Of a stretch of 51,915 nt of DNA, positions 51,553 to 51,915 are shown piece after piece. The position numbers and the translations under genes are program-made. Numbering within the stretch: the stretch's first letter is position 1; each line of letters starts with the position of its first letter. Origin of the DNA: QALR01 sp964466625 (lineage in GTDB: Bacteria > Bacillota > Clostridia > Oscillospirales > CAG-272). Location of the stretch: contig CAYXQF010000003.1 of assembly GCA_964466625.1 (NCBI GenBank), forward strand, positions 1 to 51,915, written 5' to 3'. The notes under the pieces are model-generated. The model was not told where the DNA came from and ran no database searches. It saw only the letters and a program-made list of their open reading frames with translations.

Positions 51553-51581
51553 TTGCTTTTCTGAAGGAACTATGCTATCAT
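51553..51581 (+). promoter_or_regulatory. promoter of the small XRE regulator
   Basis: TTGCTT, 17 bp, TATCAT, 32 bases before the ATG, with AAGGAGG between. Confidence 0.55.
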
Positions 51582-51613
51582 AATAGCACAACATACCCCC
51601 AAGGAGGATTTCC

Positions 51614-51895
51614 ATGAAAAACCTCGGTGAACAAATCTATTTCTACCGCACCAAATGCGGACTTTCTCAACTCGACATCGCGGAAAAGCTCGACGTTTCC
51701 CGTCAATCCGTTTCCAAATGGGAAAATGGCGTCGCAACGCCGGAGCTTGAAAAAGTGGTGAAGCTTGCGGAGCTTTTCGGCATCACGCTTGACGAACTTG
51801 TTAGTGGCACAGTGCAAATATCCGAAACCCAAGAAAAAACACCGCAAGTAAAGTCCCAAACGAGACCCCGAAAAATTTTGTGTAAAAGTGAATAA
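51614..51895 (+). CDS. small XRE family regulator
   Basis: A 93-residue protein. Residues 5-65 are a Cro/CI-type helix-turn-helix (YRTKCGLSQLDIAEKLDVSRQSVSKWE, VVKLAELFGITLDELV). The tail is polar and ends at CKSE. Many relatives with this HTH continue into a membrane or sensor domain of 50 residues or more, so this may be a natural short form or an early stop caused by a frameshift near the RKILCK segment; the window ends 20 bases later and does not allow a decision. The ATG follows AAGGAGG. Targets unknown. Confidence 0.82.
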   Translation: MKNLGEQIYFYRTKCGLSQLDIAEKLDVSRQSVSKWENGVATPELEKVVKLAELFGITLDELVSGTVQISETQEKTPQVKSQTRPRKILCKSE

Positions 51896-51915
51896 ATACT
51901 TCCAATCAGACGAAA

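Noticed and set aside
51300..51617. 105-residue frame on the plus strand
   Set aside because: It covers a terminator, two hairpin repeats and a promoter; it is not coding.

Overview
The window looks like the chromosome of a Gram-positive, low-to-mid GC Bacillota, most likely an uncultured gut or rumen member of the class Clostridia. The reasons are strong AAGGAGG-type ribosome binding sites, near-consensus sigma-A promoters with 17-bp spacers, lipoproteins with long Thr-rich linkers, a FakA/FakB fatty acid kinase pair, and a YtvI-like protein next to a SpoIVFB-like site-2 protease. I see no rRNA, tRNA or CRISPR array.

Left part (1-15.4 kb) is mostly housekeeping and accessory metabolism. An operon on the minus strand encodes two ABC exporter half-transporters with cytoplasmic zinc ribbons, with a DUF1854 protein between them. 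After it come mntP, an XRE regulator with a candidate operator, a leucine-rich-repeat lipoprotein, the YtvI-like and site-2 protease pair, and a cyclophilin. A lipid-use block follows: glpK and a monoacylglycerol-lipase-like hydrolase in one operon, then fakB and fakA. Together they would convert acylglycerols into glycerol 3-phosphate and acyl phosphate.

Middle part (15.4-27.5 kb): a decayed tyrosine recombinase, then a galactoside-type locus (six-hairpin glycosidase, solute-binding lipoprotein and GH36 alpha-galactosidase on minus; AraC regulator and MFS transporter divergent), then a frame-shifted excisionase relic, an orphan LytTR response regulator with an altered receiver site, and small envelope proteins.

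Right part (26.3-49.6 kb) holds the most interesting system. All genes lie on the minus strand. A two-component system (OmpR-type regulator and multi-pass histidine kinase) is followed by a six-gene type IV secretion operon: VirD4-like coupling ATPase, a 2428-residue surface protein, VirB2-like pilin, lipoprotein, VirB6-like channel protein, and a VirB4 ATPase carrying PrgI-like membrane helices. Three more units follow, each usually bounded by a terminator. They encode large hydrophilic proteins of 786, 338 and 378 residues that share N-terminal features, two of them also sharing a GNPFPEH module; the last unit also carries an AIM24-family protein and a membrane protein. Four promoters (secretion operon and the three units) share one architecture: a tandem TGTGAA-N4-TGTGAA box (degenerate in one copy of the secretion promoter), exactly 13 bp, a -35 box, a 17-bp spacer and a -10 box. 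I infer that the neighbouring two-component system controls a small T4SS regulon and that the three paralogue-like proteins are cargo or accessory factors. No relaxase, VirB8-like protein or peptidoglycan hydrolase is visible, so protein delivery is as plausible as DNA transfer.

The right end has a GltS-type glutamate:sodium symporter, a hairpin repeat also found near the left end, and another small XRE regulator.
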